A stretch of 64,000 bases of DNA, taken from NCBI RefSeq assembly GCF_001294205.1, contig NZ_LAQT01000004.1:1-64000 (forward strand). The letters run 5' to 3'. This DNA is from Amantichitinum ursilacus. Its GTDB lineage: Bacteria; Pseudomonadota; Gammaproteobacteria; Burkholderiales; Chitinibacteraceae. The notes under the pieces are model-generated. The model searched no databases. It saw only the letters and a list, made by a program, of their open reading frames with translations, and was not told the DNA's origin. A program made the translations under genes and the position numbers. Below are positions 1-8,728 of the stretch, one piece after another (within the stretch, counting starts at the first letter, position 1; each line of letters starts with the position of its first letter).

Positions 1-283
1 GGTGGGTCGGGACCCACCCTTCAAAGCCAATTGCCACAGACTGGGGTCTTGGCATACCACTCTGAATGGTGGGTCTTGACCCACCCTATCTCGCCACCCA
101 GCGCCAGCACCGTGGTTGCGGCCATCACATACGGTGGGTCGAGACCCACCATCCAAAGCCAATTGCTACAGACTGCGGTCCTGGCATACCACTCTGGCTG
201 GTGGGTCTTGACTCACCCTATGCACTCTGGCTGGTGGGTCTTGACCTCCCCTATGCACTCTGGCTGGTGGGACTCGGCGTCCC
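1..283. repeat. Palindromic/tandem repeat block downstream of treZ
   Basis: Six copies of an 18-bp element, GGTGGGTC-nn-GACCCACC, start at 1, 68, 133, 200, 233 and 266. The first three are perfect or near-perfect inverted repeats able to form 8-bp hairpins; the later three degenerate. The first copies sit in longer units of about 65 bp that share the text CAAAGCCAATTG...CAGACTG...GGCATACCACTCTG. The last three are spaced 33 bp apart as tandem units containing CTATGCACTCTGGCTGG. The block lies immediately past the treZ stop codon on the minus strand, so it is extragenic and could act as a REP-type element or attenuate read-through. I see no protein gene in it. Confidence 0.85.
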
Positions 284-300
284 GTCCAGGCCCGCCCTGT

Positions 301-2232
301 CTAGCCACCCACCACCGGCACCATGGTCGGCAGTTCCAGCGGCAATTCGGCGCTTTCGTGTGCGCGCGACACCTGCGCCGTCGGCACATCCTCAATCCAC
401 GCCACGCAGCTGTTGCCCGGCAGTTCGCCCGTGCTGGCGCTATTGCTGGCGCCTGTGGGCGTTTCGTACAGCATGCGGTTGATGTCGAGCTGGCCGGTGG
501 CGCGCGATGCCCAATCCGGCGCTTGCGTCAGCGCCAGTGGCGCGTCGTCAAAATTGGCGAACAGCGTCAGCGTGCGTTGATCAGCCAGCTTCCATTGCGC
601 CACCAGCGCCTTGTCCGACAATGCCGCTGCTTGCGTAGCGCGTGCGCCGTCCAGCGCCGGCGCGATGGCGTGCTGGCGGATGGCCAATAGCTCGCGCGTC
701 AGATCCAGCCAGGCCGTGGCCTCTTCATCATCCAGCGGCGGCATGCCCGGTTCGGAATCGGTAAAGGTTTGCGGCTCATTGGGGTCCGGAATTTGCGCGC
801 GTTTCTGCTCATCCTTGAAGGCGGCAAAGTGAGCAAACTCTCTGCGCCGCCCGTTACGCACCGCTTCGGCCAGCTCGCCGTGGTGGTCAGTAAAAAACAG
901 GAACGGCTGTTTGCTGCCCCACTCTTCGCCCATAAACAGCAGCGGTATTTGCGGGCACAGCAATTGCAGCACCCGCGCCGCGCGCAATTTTTGTGGAGAA
1001 GTCAGCACCGTCAGGCGTTCGCCCATGGCGCGATTGCCGATCTGGTCGTGGTTTTGCAAAAAGAAGATAAACGCGGTCGGTGGCAGTAAACCGCTGCGTG
1101 CGCCGCGATGTTCGCCCTCGCGCAAGGGCCACGGTTCGCCTTGCCAGGCAAAGCCTTCGCCCATGCAACGCACCAGATGCTGAATCGGCGTGCGGCCGTC
1201 GGGCGTGTGCGCAAAGGCGGAGTAATAGCCTTCGTCTTCGCCGGTCAGCAACACGTGCAGCGCGTTATGCGCATCGTCGTTCCATTGCGCGTCATAGCGC
1301 GGATCGTTGGCGATATCGTGACTGCCCTGGCGCAGCAATTCGGCCGAGTTCTGTTCGTTTTCCAGCATCAGATGCACGTGGCGATCGGGCGCGACGCCCG
1401 CGCGGATATTGCGCGCCAGATCGGCCAGCCAGGCGTCGTCGGCAATGGCGTGCACGGCATCAAAACGCAGGCCGTCAAAGTGGAAATCGTTAAGCCAGTA
1501 CAAGGCGTTTTCCAGCCAGAACTGCCCCACTTGTGCCTGGCGGAAATCGATCGCCTGGCCCCAGGGCGTATGCGGGCCGTCGACAAAGAAGGTTGAGGCA
1601 TACGCATGCAAAAAGTTACCGTCCGGGCCGAAGTGGTTGTACACCACGTCCAGAAACACCTGGATGCCCAGGCCATGCGCCGTATCGATCAGCTGATGCA
1701 GTTCGTCCGGCGTGCCCAAGGCTTCATGCACGGCAAACGGCAGCACGCCGTCATAACCCCAGTTGCGATTGCCCGGCGTAGCGGCAATCGGCATCAGTTC
1801 GATGGCGGTGATGCCCAGCGCGGCCAGTTCGGCCAGCCGATGGCGCACGCCATTAAAGCCGCCCGAGGTGCCCACATGCAGCTCGTAAATCACTGTCTCG
1901 GCCCAGGGCCGGCCCAACCAGGCCGGATGTGGATTGGTCCACGCTTGCGCATCGGTGACCACGCTCCAGCCGTGCGGGCCACCCTGCTGCAGGCGCGAGG
2001 CCGGGTCGGGCAGGATGCGCTCGGGCTGTTTAAAGCCGTAACGCGTGCCCGGCTCGGCGTGCGTGGTCAGTTCAAACCAGCCATCGCCCGAGGGCGTCAT
2101 CGGCTGCGGATCTTGCTGGTAAATAGCCAGTTGCAGTTCGGTTAGATCAGGCGCCCACAACCGAAAACGGGTCTGGCCGTCGCCGATATAACGAGCGCCC
2201 CAGTTCGGGCTGTCGGAAACGGATTCGTTCAT
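301..2232 (-). CDS. treZ: Malto-oligosyltrehalose trehalohydrolase
   Basis: This is a glycoside hydrolase family 13 enzyme that releases trehalose from maltooligosyl-trehalose, the second step of the TreY/TreZ route from glycogen or maltodextrin. The start chosen is the ATG at 2232 (protein MNESVSDS, 643 aa), which has GAGGAA about five bases upstream; an upstream in-frame ATG at 2253 lacks this. After an N-terminal CBM48/E-set-like region (about residues 10-100, with RYIGDGQTRFRLWAP) comes the GH13 barrel. The catalytic triad is visible as the nucleophile Asp in GLRFDAV (D258), the acid/base Glu in LMLENE (E291) and the Asp in LQNHDQIGN (D396). The next gene upstream in the same direction is the TreS fusion, 45 bases away, so the two probably form an operon. 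TreY is not in the window and may lie beyond the left edge. Confidence 0.93.
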   Translation of the reverse strand: MNESVSDSPNWGARYIGDGQTRFRLWAPDLTELQLAIYQQDPQPMTPSGDGWFELTTHAEPGTRYGFKQPERILPDPASRLQQGGPHGWSVVTDAQAWTNPHPAWLGRPWAETVIYELHVGTSGGFNGVRHRLAELAALGITAIELMPIAATPGNRNWGYDGVLPFAVHEALGTPDELHQLIDTAHGLGIQVFLDVVYNHFGPDGNFLHAYASTFFVDGPHTPWGQAIDFRQAQVGQFWLENALYWLNDFHFDGLRFDAVHAIADDAWLADLARNIRAGVAPDRHVHLMLENEQNSAELLRQGSHDIANDPRYDAQWNDDAHNALHVLLTGEDEGYYSAFAHTPDGRTPIQHLVRCMGEGFAWQGEPWPLREGEHRGARSGLLPPTAFIFFLQNHDQIGNRAMGERLTVLTSPQKLRAARVLQLLCPQIPLLFMGEEWGSKQPFLFFTDHHGELAEAVRNGRRREFAHFAAFKDEQKRAQIPDPNEPQTFTDSEPGMPPLDDEEATAWLDLTRELLAIRQHAIAPALDGARATQAAALSDKALVAQWKLADQRTLTLFANFDDAPLALTQAPDWASRATGQLDINRMLYETPTGASNSASTGELPGNSCVAWIEDVPTAQVSRAHESAELPLELPTMVPVVGG

Positions 2233-2277
2233 GCATTCCTCGCAGGGTTTCAATGGTTTGGATAGAAAGTGGCAAGC

Positions 2278-5200
2278 TCATGGATTGGCCTTTTCGCGCA
2301 GGCTGAGCACGCGGTCGGCCAACTGGCCAAGGCGGCGCAAGATGGCTGGGGCCAACTGGATATCGTGCAGCACCGTAATCGCCAGGCTGCGTGCGGCGGC
2401 TTCCAGCATCAGCAGATCCAGCACGCCTTCGGTCAGCGCGCGGTCGATTTCGCCGCTGTCACCGTCCCACGCTTCCAGCCATGCGGTCAGCGCAGCCACG
2501 CGCAAGGTGCTGCGCACCATCTCGATCAGCCGTTGGCGCTCGGCATGCGGCGTGGGCATGGTGTGCGCCGGATCTTGCGACGCGGTGTCCAGCGCCATGT
2601 CCAGCGATTCCAGCAGCCCCGCCACATCGCGCATCGGCGTGGTCTTGATGCGTTTCAGCTCGGGCTCGTTGGCGCCAAAGCCGCCAAACAACACGTCGTT
2701 GAGCGCCATCAGCACATTGTCGAAGCTCATCGCGCCATGGATACGCTGCAGCCGTGAGCCGACCGCACGCGTGGCGATCACTTTGCCGGCGTCTTGCAGA
2801 TCGAGTTGCAGCGCGCTCAGGTTGTCGAGGCGCGCTTGCGCGTCTTCGGGCAATTGATTGCGCAGCAAGGCCAGCGCATCCAGCGCTTCACGCAGCCGCA
2901 CGTGTGCCCGGTCGGCCCACGCCGTGGTGTCTTCCGTTGTGGCCGGACGTGGGGCAAAGGCTTCGTCGCTGGTATTGGCGGCAAACAGTTTGTGCATTTC
3001 GCCCAGATGCAAACCGGCGGCGCGCACTGGTGGCGTCAGGTTGTCGAGCAAATCAACAAACCAGTCGCTTTGTTCCAGCGCCGGGCGTTGTGCGGCCGAG
3101 GCATCGGCGGCGGCGGCCACCGACAACAGGTCGTTAAGACTGCGGTTGAGGTTATCGACAATCCATGTGCTGGCGCGGCCCTGGTTGCGCACAAAGCGAT
3201 GCATGACCAGCAGCGTGTTTTCGTCGCCATTGGCGTCCACGCGAATGCAGTGGCCCAGCCAGTGCGGGATGCGCTCAAAGTTTTGCTCGGCCAGATAGCG
3301 CAGCAATTCGGTTTCTTCGTGGATGCCGTGTTCGATCAGCCGGTCCATCTTGATGACGGCCAGATCGTCCACCACCAACAGTCCGCGCATGTCCTGCACT
3401 TCCACCCAACGCACCTGGGCATCTTCGGGCAGCGTCAGATCAGGCGTGGGGTCGGGGGTTTCAAAGCGCAGATGGCCGCCGTCGGGTAGAGGGATTTCAC
3501 GATGGTCGGCAAAGGCTTTGACGAGGCCGCGCGCAAACGAATCGATGCCCACGGCGTCGGTCAGATAACCCAGCTGGCGGCCACGGCGCACGCGGAACAG
3601 CGCGCGTTGTTCCACCAGCGCCGGCATGCCCTGCTGCTCCCAGTAAATACCCAGCGGCAGCAACCACGAGCCAGTTTGCTGGCCGTCGCTGACTTCGATT
3701 TCGCACAGATAAGTGCCCAGGCCGCCCGGTTCGGTGGGGCGCTCGTCGATGCGTGCCATATAGGCCAGGCGCACGGGCAAGCGTTGCGAGCCCGGATACC
3801 AGCGCCGCACGGTCAGATACGCGGGCAGTACTTCGCGTTCCAGTTGCGCGCGATGGCCATCCTGGTCGCTGAGCAGCGTTTCCAGCGTTTGCACCGTATT
3901 GCGCACCACCAGCGTGGTCAGTTCGGGCATCGGCGGTTCGGCCACCTGGCTCCATGCCGGACGCTGCGCTACTTCCGAGATTTCGAGCCAGTAAAAGCCG
4001 TACGGCGGCAAGGTCAGCGTATACAAACCGCTGCCGATTTCGGGGAACGGCGCACCGCCCATCAATTCCAGCGGAATGCGCCCGGCGTAATCGGGAATAT
4101 CCAGCTCGACCGCCTGTGCGGTGCGCGCCAGGTTGGCCACGCACAGCAACGGCGCTTCGCCCGGCATCTCACGCAGGTACGCCAGAATGCGGCGGTTGCC
4201 GGTATGCAGAAAGTTGATGGTGCCGCGGCCAAACGCGTGGTGGCGTCGGCGCACGGCGATCATGCGGCGCATGCTGTTGAGCAGCGAATGGCCATCGCGG
4301 ATTTGCGCCTCGACGTTGACAGATTCATAGCCGTACAAGGTGCCCATCACGGCGGGCAGCACCAGTTGTTCGGGGTCGGCCAGCGAAAAGCCGCCATTAC
4401 GGTCAGGCGACCATTGCATCGGCGTACGCACGCCATCGCGATCGCCCAGATGGATGTTGTCGCCCATGCCGATTTCATCGCCGTAATAAATCACCGGCGT
4501 ACCTGGCATCGACAGCAACAGGCTGTTCATCAACTCGATGCGGCGGCGGTCACGTTCCATCAGCGGCGCGAGGCGGCGGCGGATGCCCAGGTTAAGCCGG
4601 GCGCGGCGGTCGGCGGCGTAGGTTTGCCACAGATAATCGCGCTCGGCGTCGGTGACCATTTCCAACGTCAGTTCATCGTGGTTGCGCAGGAAAATCGCCC
4701 ACTGACAGTTGTCGGGAATATTGGGTGTCTGGCGCAGGATATCGGTAATCGGAAAGCGGTCTTCACGCGCGATGGCCATATACATGCGGGGCATCAGCGG
4801 AAAGTGGAACGCCATATTGCATTCGTCGCCATTGCCAAAGTATTGCTGCATGTCTTCGGGCCAGGCATTGGCTTCGGCCAGCAACATGCGGCCGGGATAA
4901 TGCTCGTCCATAAACGCGCGCAGTTTTTTCAGCACGGCGTGGGTTTCGGGCAAATGCTCGTTGAGCGTGCCTTCGCGTTCGATCAGGTACGACACGGCAT
5001 CAAGGCGGAAGCCATCCACGCCCATATCCAGCCAGAAACGCACCACGCGCAAGACGGCTTCCATCACGCGCGGGTTATCAAAGTTCAGATCGGGCTGGTG
5101 GGCAAAAAAACGGTGCCAGTAGTACTGGTTGGCCACCGGGTCCCAGGTCCAGTTGGATTTTTCGGTATCCGAAAAGATGATGCGGGTGCCGGCGTATTTC

Positions 5201-5667
5201 TGGTCGGTGTCGCTCCACACATAAAAATCACGCCAACGGCTATGACGCGGCGCCTGGCGCGCGCGCTGGAACCAGGCGTGCTGGTCGGAGGTGTGGTTGA
5301 GCACCAGATCGGTAATCACGCGCAATTTGCGCGCATGCGCCTGCGCCATGAATTCACGCGCGTCGGCCAGCGTGCCGTAGTCGGGATGCACGCCTTTGTA
5401 ATCCGACACGTCGTAACCGTCGTCCTTGCGCGGCGACGGGTAGAACGGCAGCAGCCAGATCGCATCCACGCCCAGCGAGGCAATGTAATCGAGCTTGGAA
5501 ATCAAACCTTTAAAGTCGCCGATGCCGTCATTGTTGGCATCCATAAACGACTTGACGTGCACCTGATAAATGATGGCGTCGCGATACCACAGCGTGTCGT
5601 TGCCGCCCTCGGCTGGCGGCCATTCCGCCGGGCGCACTGCGTGCTTGCCGCGTGTGTTGTTAGCCAT
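2278..5667 (-). CDS. treS: Trehalose synthase fused to a maltokinase-like domain with degenerate kinase motifs
   Basis: The 1129-aa protein has an intact N-terminal GH13 trehalose synthase (about residues 25-560) that interconverts maltose and trehalose. Its catalytic residues are D223 in GFRLDAV, E265 in LLAEAN and D331 in LRNHDEL. Residues about 600-1129 are a Pep2-type maltokinase (aminoglycoside-phosphotransferase-like fold), which in the family makes maltose-1-phosphate for GlgE. Here the kinase signatures are altered. The catalytic loop, normally HGD followed by HLGQ, reads HGAMSFDN at 977-984. The metal-binding motif, normally DFEGEP, reads FGGFGANEP at 994-1002. The flanking TPMRDVAGLLESL is well conserved, so the alignment is secure by eye. 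The N-lobe lysine (AVIKMDR) is kept. The trehalose synthase half should work; the kinase half is probably inactive or has changed role. It sits directly upstream of treZ. Confidence 0.9.
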   Translation of the reverse strand: MANNTRGKHAVRPAEWPPAEGGNDTLWYRDAIIYQVHVKSFMDANNDGIGDFKGLISKLDYIASLGVDAIWLLPFYPSPRKDDGYDVSDYKGVHPDYGTLADAREFMAQAHARKLRVITDLVLNHTSDQHAWFQRARQAPRHSRWRDFYVWSDTDQKYAGTRIIFSDTEKSNWTWDPVANQYYWHRFFAHQPDLNFDNPRVMEAVLRVVRFWLDMGVDGFRLDAVSYLIEREGTLNEHLPETHAVLKKLRAFMDEHYPGRMLLAEANAWPEDMQQYFGNGDECNMAFHFPLMPRMYMAIAREDRFPITDILRQTPNIPDNCQWAIFLRNHDELTLEMVTDAERDYLWQTYAADRRARLNLGIRRRLAPLMERDRRRIELMNSLLLSMPGTPVIYYGDEIGMGDNIHLGDRDGVRTPMQWSPDRNGGFSLADPEQLVLPAVMGTLYGYESVNVEAQIRDGHSLLNSMRRMIAVRRRHHAFGRGTINFLHTGNRRILAYLREMPGEAPLLCVANLARTAQAVELDIPDYAGRIPLELMGGAPFPEIGSGLYTLTLPPYGFYWLEISEVAQRPAWSQVAEPPMPELTTLVVRNTVQTLETLLSDQDGHRAQLEREVLPAYLTVRRWYPGSQRLPVRLAYMARIDERPTEPGGLGTYLCEIEVSDGQQTGSWLLPLGIYWEQQGMPALVEQRALFRVRRGRQLGYLTDAVGIDSFARGLVKAFADHREIPLPDGGHLRFETPDPTPDLTLPEDAQVRWVEVQDMRGLLVVDDLAVIKMDRLIEHGIHEETELLRYLAEQNFERIPHWLGHCIRVDANGDENTLLVMHRFVRNQGRASTWIVDNLNRSLNDLLSVAAAADASAAQRPALEQSDWFVDLLDNLTPPVRAAGLHLGEMHKLFAANTSDEAFAPRPATTEDTTAWADRAHVRLREALDALALLRNQLPEDAQARLDNLSALQLDLQDAGKVIATRAVGSRLQRIHGAMSFDNVLMALNDVLFGGFGANEPELKRIKTTPMRDVAGLLESLDMALDTASQDPAHTMPTPHAERQRLIEMVRSTLRVAALTAWLEAWDGDSGEIDRALTEGVLDLLMLEAAARSLAITVLHDIQLAPAILRRLGQLADRVLSLREKANP

Positions 5668-5955
5668 AAATCACCTCCGCAAGGTGACAAACCAGAGAGG
5701 CAGAATCGACGCTGTACAAGATATATCCCTCGCGTTGCTTATGGTTGGTCCTACAGCGGGTTCAGTCGCAGGCCGCGGGCCACTGGGGTGCGGCTTACGT
5801 ACATTGATTTGATCCGCGCACGCCCTGGCGCACTTACCGCTGTTGCTGACCTCATCAGGATAGACAAACCGGCGCGTAAAGCTGCCAGCCAATACGCCAT
5901 TGCGCGTAGGCCGTGCCCTTCTTTTTGCTCAAGCCTTACCTGATGGAGTAACCCG
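5668..5955. other. Intergenic region between treS and mscS
   Basis: These 288 bases separate two divergently transcribed genes and must hold the promoters for the trehalose operon (-) and for mscS (+). I see no credible ORF and no strong consensus promoter. The treS ATG is preceded on the minus strand by GGAGGTGATTT, a strong ribosome binding site. The mscS ATG is preceded by TGGAGTAACCCG. Confidence 0.5.
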
Positions 5956-6732
5956 ATGGAGCGATTTCATACTGCGTATGACTGGATAGTGACCAACCTG
6001 ATGGAATTTGGCGTCAACGTTGGCGTGGCCCTGTTGATATTGGTCATTGGCTGGTGGTTGTCCAACCGCGTTAACGCGTGGCTGAACCGGTCGCTGGCGC
6101 GCACCCACGCCGACGCCACCATCCGGCCGGTGCTGGCCAATGTGTTGATGTGGGCAGTGCGGGTGGTGGCGCTGGCGGCGGCGCTGGAACGCTTTGGCGT
6201 GCGCACGGCCAGCATCATCGCCGCGCTGGGTGCGGCCGGTCTGGCGATTGGCCTGGCGTTGCAAGGCACGCTGCAGAACATTGCGGCCGGTTTCATGATT
6301 CTGCTGCTGCGGCCGTTTCGCGTGGGTGACTACATTGAAGGCGTGGGTAATGCCATCGCCGGGACGGTGGTTGAGATCAACCTGTTCCACACCCGCCTGA
6401 CGCGCGTCGATGGCGCGGGCATGTTTGTGCCCAATAGCCAGCTGTGGAGCAATGCAGTCAGCAATTACACGGTAAACGGCACGCGTCGCATTGAAACCAG
6501 CGTGGCGGTGCCAACGGCGGAGGTGGATCGCACCATCCAGAATCTGCAAGGCCTTGTATCGCACGACGATCATATCCTGCATGACCCCGCGCCGCAGGTG
6601 CTGGTCAGCGAGCTGACCGAAACCGGCGCGCGCATTACGGTGACGGCGTGGGCCAATACCGACCATTTTGCCGAGGCGAAAGCGGCCTTACTGGCGCGCG
6701 TGCACCCGGTACTGGAAACCGAGCCGGCTTGA
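5956..6732 (+). CDS. mscS: Small-conductance mechanosensitive channel
   Basis: This 258-aa inner-membrane protein opens under membrane tension to release solutes during osmotic downshock. It has three N-terminal membrane segments. The pore-lining third helix with the Gly/Ala packing pattern (ASIIAALGAAGLAIGLALQG) is followed by LQNIAAGFMILLLRPFRVGDYI, which closely matches E. coli MscS. The cytoplasmic beta/alpha-beta vestibule region continues to residue 258. Trehalose is an osmoprotectant, so its position beside the trehalose genes is functionally sensible. The last 163 bases overlap, antisense, the 3' end of the fimbrial chaperone gene on the other strand. Confidence 0.93.
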   Translation: MERFHTAYDWIVTNLMEFGVNVGVALLILVIGWWLSNRVNAWLNRSLARTHADATIRPVLANVLMWAVRVVALAAALERFGVRTASIIAALGAAGLAIGLALQGTLQNIAAGFMILLLRPFRVGDYIEGVGNAIAGTVVEINLFHTRLTRVDGAGMFVPNSQLWSNAVSNYTVNGTRRIETSVAVPTAEVDRTIQNLQGLVSHDDHILHDPAPQVLVSELTETGARITVTAWANTDHFAEAKAALLARVHPVLETEPA

Positions 6733-7424
6733 TCCAGCGGTGGCAAGGGATGCCACAGGCCGTCGTCGTCCAGATAACCGCCACTGAGACGGCCCGGCTG
6801 CAGCGGCAACCAGTGCGTGCTGCCGGGCGCCAACAGCACATCGGTCTGGCCCTGCTCCGGGCTGCCTACGCCCACCAGCTGCAAATGAAAGGGGGTCGGG
6901 TTGGCGAGCAGCAGTCCGCCGGCCTGCCATCGATGCTGCAACTGCTTGATTGCGTGGTTCGCCGCAGGCAACCCGGCAGGCCGATACAACACCTTGAGTT
7001 GCAAGCGCGTGGCCAGTTCGATCCCGGCCGGGCTGGTATCGCCATGTGGAGCGATGGCGTTGAGGTTAAGCCAGTACAGGCTTTCTACGTTCGGCCCGGC
7101 TGGGGCCACGCCCGATTCGTTTAGCGTGGGCACCAGCCGTAGATTGATGATTTGGCCCGGCGCTAACCGGAACAGCGCGGGCACCGGCATCACGGGCGCG
7201 ATGGCGTTTTCCGGCGTGCCATCGGGTGCGCCCCGGTCTACCCACGCTTCGATCAACAGAGGCCAGGTTTCAGCATTGGCCACCTGCAGGGTCATGCTGG
7301 CTGCGCCCACCGTGTAGACCAGGCGGGTACGGCTGATGACCAGCCCCGCCGCAGGCGTATGTGCGGCGGCACTGGCGACCAGCGCACTGAGCAGCAGGTG
7401 GCGCAACCAGCGCGGCCGGATCAT
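6570..7424 (-). CDS. Fimbrial chaperone (PapD-like), second copy, extended C-terminus
   Basis: A 284-aa periplasmic chaperone with an N-terminal signal peptide (MIRPRWLRHLLLSALVASAAA). It shows the PapD family pattern: VISRTRLVYTVGAASMTLQVAN, then ESLYWLNLNAI and RLQLKVLYRPAGL, the conserved region that docks pilins. It should stabilise fimbrial subunits by donor-strand complementation and deliver them to the usher. Its ATG overlaps the adhesin stop (ATGA at 7421-7424). The family fold should end around residue 233 (LWHPLPPLDQAG). The remaining roughly 50 residues are the antisense reading of mscS, which indicates that the original stop codon was lost or deleted. Whether the longer protein folds normally is unknown. 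Confidence 0.85.
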   Translation of the reverse strand: MIRPRWLRHLLLSALVASAAAHTPAAGLVISRTRLVYTVGAASMTLQVANAETWPLLIEAWVDRGAPDGTPENAIAPVMPVPALFRLAPGQIINLRLVPTLNESGVAPAGPNVESLYWLNLNAIAPHGDTSPAGIELATRLQLKVLYRPAGLPAANHAIKQLQHRWQAGGLLLANPTPFHLQLVGVGSPEQGQTDVLLAPGSTHWLPLQPGRLSGGYLDDDGLWHPLPPLDQAGSVSSTGCTRASKAAFASAKWSVLAHAVTVMRAPVSVSSLTSTCGAGSCRI

Positions 7425-8728
7425 TGCACTTTTACCAGCACATAGGCGCGCGTGCGCACCCGGCCCGCTTGCGGCGTCTGCCCGGGCAGGCGCATTAGCG
7501 TGGCGGTAAAGCTGCGGCGATAGCGCCGGGTGGCCCCCAGGTTTTCTTGCTGCACGGCGTCATCAAGCACCGGATACCAACCGCTGCCACCCACCGCATC
7601 GCTGGCCAGCAGTTGCAGCGGCCGCCCGCGCGTATCGGACAGGCGGATGCCCACGCCAGTGGCAATATCGGCGGCGCTGCCATAGCCATCCGACAGCAGA
7701 AACTGCCGGGTATCCACGCCGGGGATATTGAGTAGCGCCGCAGGCAAAAAGCCCAGCGCAGATTGTCCCTGCACGGTACCGCTGGCAAACGGGAGCATGC
7801 CGTTCAAGGACACCGCGCCATGGTTGCAGACCAGTTGCACGTCCCCCGACACTGAACGCGTGCCGCCTGCAGCCAGGCTGGCGGTACTGATCGGCGCAAA
7901 CAGCAGCGGATGGCCTTGCGTGCTGACGGTGCACGAGGCCGAACGGCGTATCGTGACATTGCCCCATAACCCGATAGCGCCCGGCCAATCCAGAGGCCAG
8001 CCCGCGCGATTGCTTGCGGCCAGATCGCCCGCGCGTAGCCCCGCACCGATGCCGCCACCCTGAAACGCCAGATTGCCATTCGGCAAGCTGGATGGCCAGG
8101 CGCCGGGGCCGGACCAGCCTCCTGTTTCGGGGCCACGCAGGGCTTCGACCTGAATCGCGCTGAAATGCTTGACCTTGACCAGCAAATAACCCGCGCCGTC
8201 GCGCTCCACCGTTAACGGGCGGCGCTGCCAGAAATGGCTGAAATACTGGCCGCTGGCGATGTTGAGCATGCGCAGCAGCATGCCGGTCAACGCGGTTTGG
8301 TACGCCCGGGGCAAGCCCACGGTGGCGCCGGCTTCGATCTGGCCAGTGATCTCGTCCTGAGCGTGGGTGGCATAAAACTCGTACAACTTGCCTTCTTCAT
8401 CCGGCGTGCAGCGATACAGCACCTGGTCCGGATCGAGCATGGGCTGCGCCATCTGGCCCAGCGTGATCACCCCCGACCCCAGCAGCGTACCGATCGGCTG
8501 CATCACGCCCTCTTCCAGATTGATAACGGCGGGTAAGCCACTGGCGCCCTGTGCCGAAAATGCGCCGGTCCAGCTCCCGACGCGGCCATAGGCGGGGTCG
8601 ACATAGCTGAGTGCACTGGGCGCGGGCAACTGCGTGTAACTGACGCGAGCACATTCGGCGAGTGCCGTATGCGCGAGCAGTACCGCGATTGCGCTCAGCA
8701 GCAGGCGCGCGTAGCGCAAGACCATCAT
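7421..8728 (-). CDS. Fimbrial tip adhesin (two-domain fimbrial protein)
   Basis: A secreted protein of about 435 aa starting at the ATG ATG pair (8728/8725). The first ATG overlaps the usher stop (TGA at 8725-8727) and is followed by a signal peptide, MMVLRYARLLLSAIAVLLAHTALA. The first about 230 residues have no obvious pilin motif and are the likely receptor-binding domain. The C-terminal part, from about WPGAIGLWGNVTIRRSASC to the end (SFTATLMRLPGQ...RTRAYVLVKVQ), looks like a pilin domain for donor-strand exchange. Length and position between usher and chaperone fit a tip adhesin of a type 1-like fimbria. The receptor cannot be predicted from the sequence. Confidence 0.8.
   Translation of the reverse strand: MMVLRYARLLLSAIAVLLAHTALAECARVSYTQLPAPSALSYVDPAYGRVGSWTGAFSAQGASGLPAVINLEEGVMQPIGTLLGSGVITLGQMAQPMLDPDQVLYRCTPDEEGKLYEFYATHAQDEITGQIEAGATVGLPRAYQTALTGMLLRMLNIASGQYFSHFWQRRPLTVERDGAGYLLVKVKHFSAIQVEALRGPETGGWSGPGAWPSSLPNGNLAFQGGGIGAGLRAGDLAASNRAGWPLDWPGAIGLWGNVTIRRSASCTVSTQGHPLLFAPISTASLAAGGTRSVSGDVQLVCNHGAVSLNGMLPFASGTVQGQSALGFLPAALLNIPGVDTRQFLLSDGYGSAADIATGVGIRLSDTRGRPLQLLASDAVGGSGWYPVLDDAVQQENLGATRRYRRSFTATLMRLPGQTPQAGRVRTRAYVLVKVQ

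Noticed and set aside
1-283. Possible CRISPR array
   Set aside because: Repeat spacing is irregular (33 to 67 bases), the sequence between repeats is itself repeated rather than unique, and no cas gene is present.
3502-5943. An 813-codon open frame antisense to treS
   Set aside because: It is the mirror of a G+C-rich coding gene, with no family pattern (His/Ala/Gln-rich composition), while the minus strand has clear GH13 motifs. Similar long antisense frames over typA, the autotransporter and lon were rejected for the same reason.
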